This document shows positions 24,025 to 35,991 of a stretch of DNA of 64,000 nucleotides, piece after piece (positions within the stretch are counted from its first letter, which is position 1; each line of letters opens with the position of its first letter). Source of the DNA: Cryptomeria japonica (lineage: Eukaryota > Streptophyta > Pinopsida > Cupressales > Cupressaceae); contig NC_081409.1 in NCBI RefSeq assembly GCF_030272615.1, positions 476,245,573 through 476,309,572 on the forward strand. Direction: 5' to 3'. Position numbers and translations under genes: made by a program. The notes under the pieces were generated by a model. It saw nothing but the letters and a program-made list of their open reading frames with translations. It was not told the DNA's origin and did no database searches.

Positions 24025-25144
24025 TTAATAGCCTAAGTTGCTTTGTTCAAGATCTTTGTTCAATAAAAACTCTTTTATACTTGGATGATCAACCATTAGG
24101 TGAATCTTGTTATTGGAAAGCATATGTCTAAATTTATTAAGACTCCTAATGACTGCTAATACATGTTTTTCAATAAAAGAGTACCTTTTCTCATAGCCTT
24201 CTAGGCCTTGGCTGAACAAAGTTATTGGCCGTTCCAATCCTTCATTACTCTACTGAACCAACATAGCTGAAATAGTGTTAATAGTACCAAAAACATATAA
24301 GATCAAATCCTTTGCAAAGTCTGGATTAATCAAGGTTGGAGTTGATTCTATGACATTCATAATCTCTTCAAAACTATTTTTTGTTTCTTTAGACCAACTG
24401 AAAGCAATATTCTTCTTAAGAATGCTAGTCAAAGGCTTCATAAGAACTACTATGTTAGGAATGAATTTTCTTACAAAATTGATTCTACCTATAAATCTTT
24501 GAAGCCATTTCTTATGAGATGGTAAAGGTAAAGCTAAATAGAACTTACTCTTTTCAGATCTATATTTATGCCATGTTTGGAAACAATATAGAAAAGCAAC
24601 TTACCCTCATGGATAAGAAAGATGCATTTTTTAGGATTTAGAGATACTCCATATTACCTAAACCTTTCAAAAATCTACAGTGACTAAAGTGTTCTTCTAC
24701 ATGCTTTGAAAACACAGTTATATCATCTAGATAAACTAGCACAAATTTATTCATAAGACCTTGGAAGGCCATATCCATTGTTCTCTGAAAGGTTGCTCCT
24801 GAATTAGATAAACCAAAAGGCATTTTCTTGTATACCATTGTACCCCATTTTGTAGTAAAGGCTATCTTAAATTGGTCATCCTCTTCTACTAAAATCATAT
24901 TTTAGCTAGAATAACAATCAAGTAATGAAAATCTATTTGAACCTGAAAGTACTTGAAGGATTTTCTCCATTGAGGGTAGTGGATAATGATATCTTAGAGA
25001 AGCCATTTTAAGATATCTAAAATCAACACAAATCCTAAGTTTACCATTCTTCTTCCTCGCAGGAACTAAATTGGAAACCCAAGATGCATGTTTTATGGGA
25101 AAGATGATATTACCTTGGATCAGCTTATTTAGTTCTATTTTCAT
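24025..25144 (-). pseudogene. Ty3/gypsy reverse transcriptase and RNase H
   Basis: Reverse transcriptase of a plant Ty3/gypsy element, with its own RNase H. Domain order on the minus strand: 25144-24902 carries WVSNLVPARKKNGKLRICVDFRYL and FSLLDCYS (first catalytic Asp); 24898-24638 carries MPFGLSNSGATFQRTMD and the catalytic box VYLDDI, intact; 24441-24250 is the connection (FSWSKETKNSFEEI); 24237-24025 is RNase H (EKRYSFIEKHVLAVIRSL, then the VDHPSIKEFL motif). Stops separate the blocks and at least one junction (near 24902) is a TAG-type break. The conserved motifs confirm the family. Integrase is not visible downstream. Confidence 0.9.
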
Positions 25145-26328
25145 GAGATGTTCAAGCTTTCATTGAGAGGCCTTTGCTTTTTCCTTACAAGTTTTGCATC
25201 GTCTTCCAACTATATGGTGTGTTGGGATAATTCAAGACTAGACCCCTGCAAATCTTCAATAGGCTCATAGTGCTCTTCTTTTACAAATATGTTGCCCTTC
25301 TCTATTCTAACCTAATCATTTGTGTTAAAAATTGATTCAAGGGTTACCAACCCTTTTGGTAACTTCTTAGTTTTCAATTGAAGAATCTGATTTTCACATT
25401 GTTTCACAAATTTAGGCTATTTACCAGCTGCAAACTCAGCCTCTTCAATAAGAAAATTAATAATTTGTTCATCTGAATCAAATACTTTCAAATTAACACT
25501 ATTATCTAGAATTGATGGCCTAACAATAACCTTGACATATTATTATACTTCAATATTCTTTACCTCATTTGGGATGTCAAACTGAGCACCTAAAGTAGCC
25601 AATCTATTAGCTTCCTTATTTTGATTACTAGGTACAGACAATAGATTAAAAGCATCAAAATCTTCAATTAAATCCCAAATTTTATGCTTGTACAACTTAA
25701 GAACATCATTCTTAGTCACATTGATGTTTCTTACTTGATTTACCACTAATTCACTATCACCAAATACTTGCAAACACTTAATATTTTTGTTTCTAGCCAA
25801 TTCTAAACCATGTGCAAGTGATTCTTATTCCGCTATATTATTAGTACAGCTGAAGTAAAATCTAAAGGTTGAATAGTATCTCTTACCTTTAGGAGAAATT
25901 AGCATATCACCACCTCCATAACCAACTTTACCCGTTGATCCATCAAAATAAAGTTTTCAAACTTCATTACTTTGCTAATCAAACTGTTGATTGCACTGAT
26001 GTTTCTCATCTTTTTCAAGATTAGGGACAACAATACCTTATTCATGAATCATGTAGATACCAAGTCCTAATTCTTCCATGTGTTTGAATGAATCATCTTC
26101 ATTGTTCTTAGCTTTTCATTCATCCAAAACTACATCAAGTATGGCTTCTATTGGGGTGTTTGGATCTTGGATATTGGGTTGTTCATCAAGTTCTTGTATG
26201 GATAAATTGGCATTAACAACACTTGGGACATATGGTTCTATATGGTCTTTTAGCAACACTTATGATTTTATGGTCACTTTGGTATCATATCTTGTTCTAA
26301 AGAACATGTGAGACCAATCTAAAGACAA
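25145..26328 (-). pseudogene. Gypsy archaeal-type RNase H upstream of reverse transcriptase
   Basis: A second RNase H, of the host/archaeal type found in plant Tat-like gypsy elements. Visible motifs: KLYFDGSTGKVGYGGG near 25950 (first Asp), FSCTNNIAE near 25835 (Glu kept, with a TAA right after), VFGDSELVVNQV near 25760 (Asp), and NKEANRLATLG near 25600, where the usual Asp of the NxxAD motif is Asn. The best open block is 25543-25800. Upstream, 26328-26010 holds the linker that normally follows protease (DWSHMFFRTRYDTKV). Thus the order is protease, extra RNase H, reverse transcriptase, RNase H. The block is cut at 26333 by copia C. Confidence 0.8.
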
Positions 26329-26333
26329 ATACC
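26329..26333. repeat. Target duplication of copia C, left copy (ATACC)
   Basis: ATACC here and at 47676-47680 flanks copia C exactly. With one copy removed, the surrounding gypsy frame reads through unchanged. Confidence 0.95.
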
Positions 26334-26420
26334 TGTTAGCATTTGGCATTATAACAGATAATGGGAGATTGTTGGCATTTCAATAAGGATATTGAAAAGG
26401 TTATTGATGATTATGGATAT
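26334..26420 (+). mobile_element. Copia C 5' LTR, first 87 bases
   Basis: Begins TGTTAGCATTTGGCATTATAAC, matching the 3' LTR start at 42011. It is cut at 26420 by the pol-less LTR element and resumes at 35992. Confidence 0.95.
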
Positions 26421-27703
26421 TGTAGATAGGAATCTTGAAATCATCAAAGCAAATAAATATTAGCCTAGCTCAATCATGAAAACTCAATTGTAGTGATAAC
26501 AAACCTAAAAACATTCAATGAAAACATGAAGACAAGACATTCTAAATGAAATCTAAGCAAACCAAATGCAGATGTCTCCTTCATGTGGCTCCATTGTCCT
26601 TCTTTCTCCTTAAAATAGCTTTGTTTTGTGCATCTCACCTACAAGTACATACGCATGAGATGAAAGCAAGATTGACAAGATAGCATGACAGCATAAGGGT
26701 ACTAGAAGCGTGATTGATTCGGACAGGGGCCTTGATTTAAGAAATTCATCCAATTTATAGACAAATTGGAGAAAAGATCAGATTAGCATGAAGAGATTTG
26801 AAAGGAAATTTCAAATCAAGAATAGCAAAATTATGACAAGTGTATGACAAATTGCTATGCAAGGATTTATGACAATTTATGACAAATTGCTATGCAAGAA
26901 TTGATTGATTGACAAATTATGACAAATTGACAAGGTTGCTATGCAAAATTGATTGATTGACAAATTATGACAAATTTGCTATGTCATTCCCATGAAATTA
27001 GGAGAAATATTAGAGAAAATAGAAAATTAGATGAATTAGAAATTAGGAAATTAGAAAATTAGGTGAATTAATTAATAATTTTTCATTCATTAATTAATTC
27101 ACAAAAAGAGGGGGAATTAATTAGCCAATTAAATAAATATTTAATTGTGACAAGAAGACTTAGGATAAATAAATAAATTATTTAACCTAGAGGAAAAATG
27201 ACAAACAAGATTAAATGAATAAATCATAAAACCTTAGAAGATGAATTAGAAATGCAAGGATGACAATTAAGTCCTAACAAAAGATAATTGATGTAGGGTC
27301 GATTTAATCATGATTCTGACTTGATAAATGATTTGATTGATAAACAATTGAAATTGGTTGACAAATTGACCAATATTGATAAAGAGACCAAATTGATATG
27401 CGTCAATTGACATGATTGAAGAGGACAAGGATCGATGACAAATCGATCGCAAAATTGACGAGATTGACAAGGACGAGGATCGATGACAAATCGATCTCAA
27501 AATGAAAAGATTGATAAGAGGACAAAACCCTAATTCAAAAGCGATAAAAATGAGGAACGCAGAAGGACTCGATGCTCACAAATGATAAAGACCAAGTACG
27601 CAACATAGAAGAAATGTTAATGCGATGCAAAAACCTAAAATAAGGCAATGTGCCAATGTTAAAGTATGACTCCACAAGCGTTGACCATTTTTAGATGTCT
27701 ACA
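26421..27703 (-). mobile_element. 3' LTR of the pol-less element (1283 bp)
   Basis: Collinear with 34691-35986. The 13-base length difference is explained by one 10-base tandem duplication (GACAATTTAT) and one AGA in the other copy. Few substitutions are visible, indicating a fairly recent insertion. ORFs inside (27267-27500) are repeat by-products. Confidence 0.95.
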
Positions 27704-27717
27704 TTTTGCCCCTCTTT
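27704..27717 (-). other. Polypurine tract of the pol-less element
   Basis: Minus-strand AAAGAGGGGCAAAA immediately precedes the LTR start TGTAGACATC. Thirteen of fourteen bases are purines. Confidence 0.85.
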
Positions 27718-29840
27718 GAGACAATGCCATTTTAAGCATTGTTTCAAAGAAAAATCAAGAAATATGCCCCAAACAATGACAACATATATGGATGCCCCCT
27801 CGAGGAATTGGCCAGAAAAATCCAGAAAAGAGGCCAAGTGCTTGATAACAATGACAAAAGACGATAGGTTCGAACAGACTACCAAGACTGATGGAAGAAA
27901 TGTTAGTAAGTAGAAATTAGATAGAGGACAGTTAGAGATGAAGGAAAACTAGCTTTTACAAATGCACATAAGTAGGTGAGAACCTTTATTTAATGTAGCA
28001 AAGTGGATGCAGAGCATCATGGCATTGAAGGCTAGAGCTAGAATGCAACCCCTTTTGCAAAAGATAGATACATCACACACAAGGAATGAGTGAAGCATCC
28101 TAGGGTGCATACATCAAGGGTCGAGGTATGTGCGGCATTCACAAAGTGAATGTACTTATCACAGACACCCAATGATATAGTTACCCCAGTTTGTGACAAA
28201 CATTCCACAAATAGCAAACACAACAAAACAAGGAAAGGGACCATGAACCATCCCGGTCACTCTAAATCACTCAGTGACATCATCGAGCAACATAGGAACA
28301 TGATCGAAGCCAAAGATAAATCAATAAAAAGATGAGATGCACAAATTTGACCAAGTCAAACAAAAATTATGATCGTCATTGTCAAAAGTGGAAAACAAGA
28401 ATGATCATGTTGTCTAGTTCTAGGGAATGTGGTACCCCGTCTAAGACAGGACACAGTCTGGTTTTGAGTATACCACACCTTGTATAAGACCCATGATAAT
28501 AGTGACAAGGACAAAGGATATTGATGTTGATTAATTGATATGACAGTTTTGATTAGTTTGCATGTCTGGTTTGATTAAAAAGTTCATCTGTTAATGCATG
28601 ATTTCAGTAAAGCACAGTGTTGTAACATGTTATCTGTTTGTTATCTACACAAATGTTTGATTGATTGTCGTTGGATGTATGCTCAGTGATCTGTCTATGC
28701 ACAAAGGGATCATTTATTGCAAAATGCTTGTTTTTGGATTTTAATGTTTTGAAATATTTTTTGTTCATTTTTTTCAGGACTTTATTTGACTTTTTTGGTT
28801 TTTTTTAGGACATTATTTGATTTTTTTTTTTGGATTTTTTCAGGACATTATTTGATTTTTTATGATTTTGCCCCTAGTGTCTAGCAAGGCAAGGAATATG
28901 ACAGGTGAATAAATAGGCTTTCTGAAATGATGGTGGATAGAGGGAAGACAAAGGCCTTTTATCATGGAGACAATACGGATGCAATTTTCAAGGGCTATTG
29001 TGTGATGGGACAAGAGACTGGATATGACAATGTAAAGCAGTAACATGGCATGAGGGACATGTCAAGAGGTTTTTGAAACTATGTTTAAATTTTGCGTCCT
29101 TATGTCAGATCAAGATCAAGGAATGAAAAAGAGTGTATGGATAGTGATAAGATATGGATAGGATAAGCAAGACCAAGAATGGATAAGGGACATGGACTAA
29201 AGGGCGGGATAGGATACGGGATAGTGGCAGAAAGTTGCAATAAGCTAGGGAATATGGATGAAAGGTTGTAATAATCAAATGGATAAAGATCAAAAGCTAT
29301 GATGGACTAAAAGGTGTAAACAAGATGCATGATTCTCATGATGATCCTCAGCCTTATCAAGATCAAAGGTGGAAAGGGAAACTGGACATGAGGGACAATA
29401 GGATATGAAGGGTAATGATAGGGGTTTGATAGGATAATGGAACAATGAAGGACAAAAGGATATGATAGGATAAAACCTGTCCCCAAGTATGGTATGCAAG
29501 AAGTTCATAGATTATGTATGACACCCGTTTGCCAGGTTTTCATCATGGTACTTGCCCAAGGCACCTGTTTGCCAAGTTTTCACCAGTGGACGAATTATTT
29601 TTGCTTTACTTTTTTCTTTTTCTTTTTTTTTTTTCAATTGTTCACTTTTTTTGATTTTTTTTTTTGTATTTTGAATTTTTCAATAGAAGATGGACACGTG
29701 ATAGGGGATGGAAGAAGGACTCAAGCGTCTTTTTGTTTGGATAGTAGCCTTGAAAAAAATGGACCATGACCTTTAAAGGTATGCTCAAAGACGTTGGTAG
29801 GATAAGGACATGGAAAATAAGATGAAACTAAGGTGAGGAT
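27718..29840 (-). other. 3' untranslated interior of the pol-less element
   Basis: About 2.1 kb with no convincing ORF. It has several T-rich tracts on the plus strand (28740-28860, 29600-29680) containing a repeated phrase of the type TTTTTTCAGGACATTATTTGA, and GGATAGGATAA-like repetition at 29140-29480. Short ORFs on both strands (27691-27913, 28038-28335, 28840-29508) show no domain. Confidence 0.5.
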
Positions 29841-30842
29841 TTATGTAAAGGATGGGATCAAAGGGATCGAAGGATGGAAAATATGCATTGGATAATGGAT
29901 AGGGTATTGGAAGAACTGTGCTTGAGTGGATAGAAATGTTGGCAAGATTGACATTGGCACACACCTTGAGGGGTGATGAACTGATGGAGGAAGAGTGTAT
30001 TTTGGATATTGAGATTTTGAGGAAGTAAAGGCTATGGATTTTGGGACATAAGGGCCCAAAATGGATGAAGAAGGTGATGGAGGAACAAATTTGGAAGGTT
30101 TGGATGGAGGAATAGCAATTGTAGATGCCAATTTTGATGTTTCTTTAGGCTTTTGTGCTTCAAGGAGCCGCTCAGGGATCCACATGGTTTTTGATTTTTC
30201 ATGCTTTTGTGGTTCCTTGGAGTGCATTGCTTGCTCAAGGGATTTAGGAACCCATATAGATTTTAACTTTCCTTTATTTTTCTCAGCGGGCCTTTGTGGC
30301 CTTTTGGATATTTCTTTTTCTTTATAGATCATATTGTTCTTTGTTTTGACATGTCGATTATACTGGACATGTTGATCCTTGAATACATGTGGATTGCTAG
30401 ACTTATGACATTTATACTTGGCATCCAAATTGCTTGGAGGGGGAAAGGAATGCATGGATGGATATGAATGAAATGGACTTCTTTTGGATTGATGAAATTT
30501 ACTCAAGGATGTGTGCCTTTGCTAACCTTGCATAAAGGATGAGGGGATATAAGGACCTAAGATGGATGGAAAGTATGATGGGGAAGGTGTATGTTTTGAT
30601 TTTGATGGAGGGATACCAACGTCTTGAGGAATTTCACTGAGGCCATGACCCTTAATATTTTCTTTGATATTGAGGAGTTCTTTCTTGTGAAGGTCTACTC
30701 CTTTGCCTTTATGAATATCTTGACTTGTAGGATACTCTTTTCGTTGGGAAGAAGACGCGAGTCCATTATGAGGTGGATATGATATGAGAGAAATAATGAG
30801 ATCTTGAAGTGGATCAGATTGGACCAAAGAGGAAGAACCCAT
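29841..30842 (-). pseudogene. Pro/Ser/Lys-rich ORF of the pol-less element, distal half
   Basis: Two ORFs, 30522-30842 (106 codons) and 29841-30506 (221 codons), lie in one frame separated by a single stop at 30522. The product is rich in Pro, Ser, Lys and His. It has a repeated phrase: SYFPSILGPYIPSS (near 30560) and SSSILGPYVPKS (near 30060), and a second pair with the pattern W-(V/I)-P-(K/E)-x-L-(E)-x-A near 30245 and 30185. It follows the 30851-32158 ORF after a frame change of a few bases, and was probably once one polypeptide with it. Low complexity makes homology by eye impossible; it might be a structural (gag-like) protein. Function unknown. Confidence 0.5.
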
Positions 30843-30850
30843 TGTTAATG

Positions 30851-32503
30851 TTAGGGTTCATGAACATCTTGCACTGACACATTAGAATCGTGAGGGGGAT
30901 TAGGATCACTAGGGGGATCAGGATCATGAGGGAAACTAGGATTGTGTGGAGGATTTAAAGGAATAATTTGATCTTGACAAGGAGGAAGATCATTGGAATC
31001 CTCTTTAAAGGTGCTTTGCTGTTGACTTTTAATGGGATCATCGGAAAGGATGGAAGCAATATCTTGGTCTTTCTTAGGAAGTGAAATGTCAATGGGATTT
31101 GAAAGGGTGTTGTGTTCTTGGATAGAATGGACAGGAATAATGGAATCATTGCGAGTGTCTGGGGAAATGGGATCCTGGTCAACAATTGGATGGGATGATA
31201 AGGTTTCAGGATCTTGATCTTGATTTTCTTTAGGACTCATTTCTTCATGCTCTAAATTATCCTCTTGACATGAGGTTGGACTTTGGATATGCATGGGGGA
31301 TTCTGACAAGGAATCAATGATTTGGCACGAAGGGGATGGAATTTGAACATTTGTGATGGATTCTGGCAAGGAATCAATGCTTGAACATGAGGAAGAGGGA
31401 CTTCGAATGGGCTTCTCTAAAATAGGTAATGGCAATAAAGTGCATGGTGGAATTGGGTCTTGTATTTCTGAAACATGACAAGGACGTGCATCATGAATTG
31501 GATTATCTTGGAAATCAATTATGGATAGCCCTTGAATAATTTCATCCTTGGGTGTATTGTTTGATGAGGACAATATGGAAGGTTCTTGTGAAACTTTTAA
31601 AGGTGTAGGGATAGATGCCACTGGAGAGTCAATTTGTTTGTGGGGGGATGAGGCATTGCTAGACATAAGTGTATTATCTTGATCTTCCTCAAAGAACTCA
31701 CTTGGTAGGTTCTTTAAGAGCCTTGCAATAAAGCCACCTTTCTTTGGAGGTTTTGACATAGTTGTATCTAGAATTTGAACTTGTTTTTGGTTTGATGTCA
31801 TGTTTTGATATTGGACTTGGTTCAATTGTTCTGACATGTTTGAAACTTGGGTTGGTGTGTGCTGCAACCTTTGTTTTTGAATGTTTGGTTGTGGTTGTTG
31901 ACATTGATATTCCATCATTGGTTGAACCATTTGTGGGCATTGTATAGTTGGTTGGACATATTGTTGAAATTGGACCATTGGTTGTGTTGGTTGAATATGT
32001 TGGACAATTGGTTGTGTCTGTTGGAAATGTTTGAACTGTTGAACAATTGGTTGTGATGGTTGAAAATCTAATTGATAGTAAACAACTTCTTGTTCTTGTT
32101 GTGGAGGCACATAATGTTGAAATTGATGTTGTCTCTTTTCTTGAAATTGTTTCATCATCTCTATTTGTGAGAGGAGAGCTGGTATGTCTGATCATTCAAG
32201 AAGAGATCTTACATCAATTGGCTAAATCTTTGGATTTCAACTTGGAAATTTTTGAAACATTTTGGACATTTGTGATCTATTCTTCTCAATGTTTTTCACT
32301 CTTTGTTCCAATATCTCATTTTCTTGAGCTAGCTTCTCCTCTAGTTTTTGTATTTGGAGACTTGTTTCATCATAAAAAGTTTGATCAATGTTGCTTTGTT
32401 GTTGGGTTGAATAGAATTGTGATTGCATTGTCAGTTGATATGTCAAACTTTGTTGCATCATTGGTGCTTGGAACCTTGTTTCAATAGACATGTCACTATG
32501 CAA
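30851..32503 (-). pseudogene. Gln/Pro-rich ORF of the pol-less element
   Basis: The main ORF is 30851-32158 (435 codons). The same frame extends upstream through stops near 32237, 32122 and 32092 to an ATG at 32503, giving about 550 codons. The N-terminal 88 residues include a Glu/Lys/Gln-rich stretch (IQKLEEKLAQENEILEQRVK) typical of a coiled coil. A Gln/Pro-rich section with repeated QPxVQ and QPIVQ motifs follows (32060-31860), then KPPKKGGFIARLLKNLPSEFFEE near 31740, and a long acidic Ser/Pro-rich tail. A self-associating structural protein is possible. There is no zinc knuckle and no enzymatic motif. Shadows at 31698-32195 and on the plus strand are ignored. Confidence 0.6.
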
Positions 32504-34418
32504 TGTTTTTGGGATTTTTGATTTTAAAAGGATGATGTATGATATGCAACTAAATGCAACCTAAATAGATGAAAATGTAATCTATAGCAAGAATGCAACC
32601 TATGTTTTTGGTTGTTTTTTCAAAATTTTGACAAACTCATGAATGCAATTCTAAGAATGAGACCCTTAGGAAATTGAAATGATGTCTAGACCTCAAAGAA
32701 CAAAAGGACCAAGTGACAAAAGGACAAAATGACAATGTCTCCCCTATATGCTTGGATACTAAGCTAGGTTTGACCAAATGACATGGATGACAAAAAGACA
32801 AAAGTTTGATAAGGTCTAAACTTCCTAACAATAACTTAGGGTTTATCAAAGATTTGCATTACTCAAGTATGACAAAACCTAGTTTTGACACTATATGCAA
32901 AGGGACAATTACTATGCAAATGACCCTAATATGATATGATAATGACCTAAGCTTAATGAAGAGACCTAGGGTATGCAAATGTGACCTAATGTTATGAGGA
33001 CAAAGATGCAAATGCAAATATATGACAATGTCAACCTAAGACAAAACCTAAGGTTGAATTATGAAATGGTGTTGCTCTAATGCAAGAAGACACATGCAAA
33101 TGGATGACCCTTATTGATATGCAAAGGAGTATGACCTAGGTGAAACCTAACCTTGGTAATTGACAATGAATTTGCAAAATGCAAACCTAGGATGAACCTA
33201 AATCTAAGTGACATGAATGCTGAGACAAGATTTTGAAAAATGTTTGATAACCATGTTTGAAGGTGTTTTGAACTTTGTTGAATGAAATACTCTTGTGTTT
33301 AACCTTGTTTTGAATCAATTTGTCTTGTTTTTTAAATGAGACACAACTCAACTTTTGACAAGCAAAGAAGACAAGATATTTTAACTTAGACTCAAGACAA
33401 TCATGCTCATTCACACATTTCTTATGGTAGGTAAGGATAGTAGGTACTTGAGAGGTAGACTCGTTATGAGATTCAAGGAGAATACATAGATGCTTGACCC
33501 CACGGGCTCCCCTCCACGGCACTCACTTCTCAGGGAAGCCAAGCATCAGTCCCCATGGAAATCTCCCCGTGGCAAACTTAGTATCTCTTACAAGTATCCG
33601 AACTCCTCCTTCTCAAGCAACTATAAGGATTTTTGGCCTCTAAATACAAGGTGTTTAATAAGGATTTCTGTTAAGCGTTACTCCTTGGTGTCACGCAAGC
33701 ATGATTGAGACATAAGTCCACCAAGATACCAAACAAATGTAGTCGTGCAAGCATGATTTAGACCATGAGGCCCTGCTTAGATGCTGATATGAGAAAGAGT
33801 CCAAGGGTCATCACTTCCCAAGTAACTACAATTCCCACGTAACCCTTCCTTCAAAGCTTTTAGCCATCAGGTATTTATTTATAGTGAGTTAGAATGCCAA
33901 GGTACTCTAGCTATGCTCACTTTGGGTCATTCTCTTCTCACGATTGTCACTTTCTTGCAAAAGAAAGAAAATGGTCGGGAAGGCAGGCCCTCTAAAGGTA
34001 ACAAACAATTTGAGCCATGAGAATGGTATCGAAGATCTGGATTTCTGATCACCCTAAGAAGGATGAGAGAATACTCTCCTACTCCAATGTCAAACTCGAC
34101 AATCAAAGAAAACACGCGTTCATTCCATCCTACTTAGAAATCATACTAGGTGCCTAATTATGAATCACAAACACAAAAGTTTGGTTGAAATACAAGGCAA
34201 CCTGCAAAATCACCAAGTTAGGAGTTTGATTTGTTTGGTCTTTGACTAGCGAACCTGCATAAAATTTGTTAGTAGTTTCATTTTTGTCTTTGCCATGCAT
34301 AATGCCAAGGTGCTACACAAAGAATCGGTACCAAAGAAAAACCAAAATGCAGAAATAGAATGCAAAACAAAGTAATTTGCAAGTAAAAACATTGCTTTTT
34401 ACCTCTGTTTCTGGCCTT
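32504..34418 (-). other. Leader of the pol-less element, no gene
   Basis: About 1.9 kb upstream of the ORFs. 32640-33230 is rich in the phrases ATGACC, CCTAAG and ATGCAAATG; 33490-34130 is less biased with no domain. Short ORFs at 33187-33522, 33490-33708 and 33927-34115 lack support. Confidence 0.45.
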
Positions 34419-34583
34419 ACACAGGCGCAAAATGTCTTACATAGGCGCAGAATGTAGTAACATAGGCATATAATGCACTGACATAGGCACAGATCCCTTT
34501 GACATAGGCACAGAATGAAGTAACATAGGCACAGATCCCTTGACACAGGCGTAGAACTCTCCTACACAGGCGCAAAAGTGCCC
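34419..34583. repeat. Minisatellite, eight units of about 20-21 bp
   Basis: Units beginning ACAYAGGCRCAG start at 34419, 34439, 34460, 34481, 34502, 34523, 34543 and 34564. They lie in the leader just downstream of the primer site in element orientation. The Cys/Leu-repeat ORF at 34313-34546 is a by-product. Confidence 0.85.
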
Positions 34584-34666
34584 AAAAAGCCCTGAATTAC
34601 CTTTTTTCTTGGGTTTTTCATCTGCAAATCAACTTAAAAGCACTCAAAAGCATGGTTAGGGGGTTA

Positions 34667-34685
34667 GTTCACGTCGGGTTCACCA
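34667..34685 (-). other. Primer binding site of the pol-less element
   Basis: Minus-strand TGGTGAACCCGACGTGAAC lies five bases (TTAAT) inside the 5' LTR edge. It starts with TGG, the complement of a tRNA CCA end, and differs from the initiator-Met site of the copia elements here. I cannot name the tRNA with confidence. Confidence 0.75.
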
Positions 34686-34690
34686 ATTAA

Positions 34691-35986
34691 TGTAGATAGG
34701 AATCTAGAAATCATCAAAGCAAATAAATATTAGCCTAGCTCAATCATGAAAACTCAATTGCAGTGATAACAATCCTAAAAACATTCAATGAAAACATGAA
34801 GACAAGACATTCTAAATGAAATCTAAGCAAACCAAATGTAGATGTCTCCTTCATGTGGCTCCATTGTCCTTCTTTCTCCTTCAAATAGCTTTGTTTTGTG
34901 GATCTCACCTACAAGTGCATACGCATGAGATGAAAGCAAGATTGACAAGATAGCATGACAGCATAAGGGTACTAGAAGCGTGATTGATTCGGCCAGGGGC
35001 CTTGATTGAAGAAATTCATCCAATTTATAGACAAATTGGAGAAAAGATCAGATTAGCACGAAGAGATTTGAAAGGAAATTTCAAATCAAGAATAGCAAAA
35101 TTATGACAAGTGTATGACAAATTGCTATGCAAGGATTTATGACAATTTATGACAATTTATGACAAATTGCTATGCAAGACTTGATTGATTGTTAAATTAT
35201 GACAAATTGACAAGGTTGCTATGCAAAATTGATTGATTGACAAATTATGACAAATTTGCTATGTCATTCCCATGAAATTAGGAGAAATATTAGAGAAAAT
35301 AGAAAATTAGATGAATTAGAAATTAGGAAATTAGAAAATTAGGTGAATTAATTAATAATTTTTCATTCATTAATTAATTCACAAAAAGAGGGGGAATTAA
35401 TTAGCCAATTAAATAAATATTTAATTGTGACAAGAAGACTTAGAATAAATGAATAAATTATTTAACCTAGAGGAAAAATGACAAACAAGATTAAATGAAT
35501 AAATCATAAAACCTTAGAAGATGAATTAGAAATGCAAGGACGACAATTAAGTCCTCACAAAAGATAATTGATGTAGGGTCGATTTAATCATGATTCTAAC
35601 TTGATAAATGATTTGATTGATAAACAATTGAAATTGGTTGACAAATTGACCAATATTGATAAAGAGACCAAATTGATATGCACCAATTGACATGATTGAA
35701 GAGGACAAGGATCGATGACAAATCGATTGCAAAATTGACGAGATTGACAAGGACGAGGATCGATGACAAATCGATCTCAAAATGACAAGATTGATAAGAG
35801 GACAAAACCCTAATTCAAAAGCGATAAAAATGAGGAATGCAGAAGAAGGACTCGATGCTCGCAAATGATAAAGACCAAGTGCGCAACATAGAAGAAATGT
35901 TAATGCGATGCAAAAACCTAAAATAAGGCAATGCGCCAATGTTAAAGTATGACTCCAGAAGCGTTGATTATTTTTAGATATCTACA
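34691..35986 (-). mobile_element. 5' LTR of the pol-less element (1296 bp)
   Basis: Runs TGTAGATAGG to TATCTACA, partner of 26421-27703. The ORF at 35547-35939 is repeat-derived (GATTGACAAG-type phrases recur at 35640-35800). Confidence 0.95.
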
Positions 35987-35991
35987 GATAT

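Larger units (their letters stand above)
26421..35986 (-). mobile_element. Pol-less LTR retrotransposon (9.6 kb) in the copia C 5' LTR
   Basis: Two near-identical LTRs (26421-27703 and 34691-35986) with 6-base perfect terminal inverted repeats TGTAGA/TCTACA, a primer site (34667-34685) and a polypurine tract (27704-27717). GATAT duplications at 26416-26420 and 35987-35991 flank it. These place it on the minus strand. The 7-kb interior has no protease, reverse transcriptase, integrase or zinc knuckle on either strand. It carries ORFs for a Gln/Pro-rich product at 29841-32503. It therefore belongs to the large non-autonomous class (LARD-like) and would depend on enzymes from another element. 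Confidence 0.9.

Noticed and set aside
30061-32487. Plus-strand ORFs opposite the pol-less element's coding block
   Set aside because: Antisense of Gln/Pro-rich sequence; primer site and polypurine tract put the sense strand on minus.
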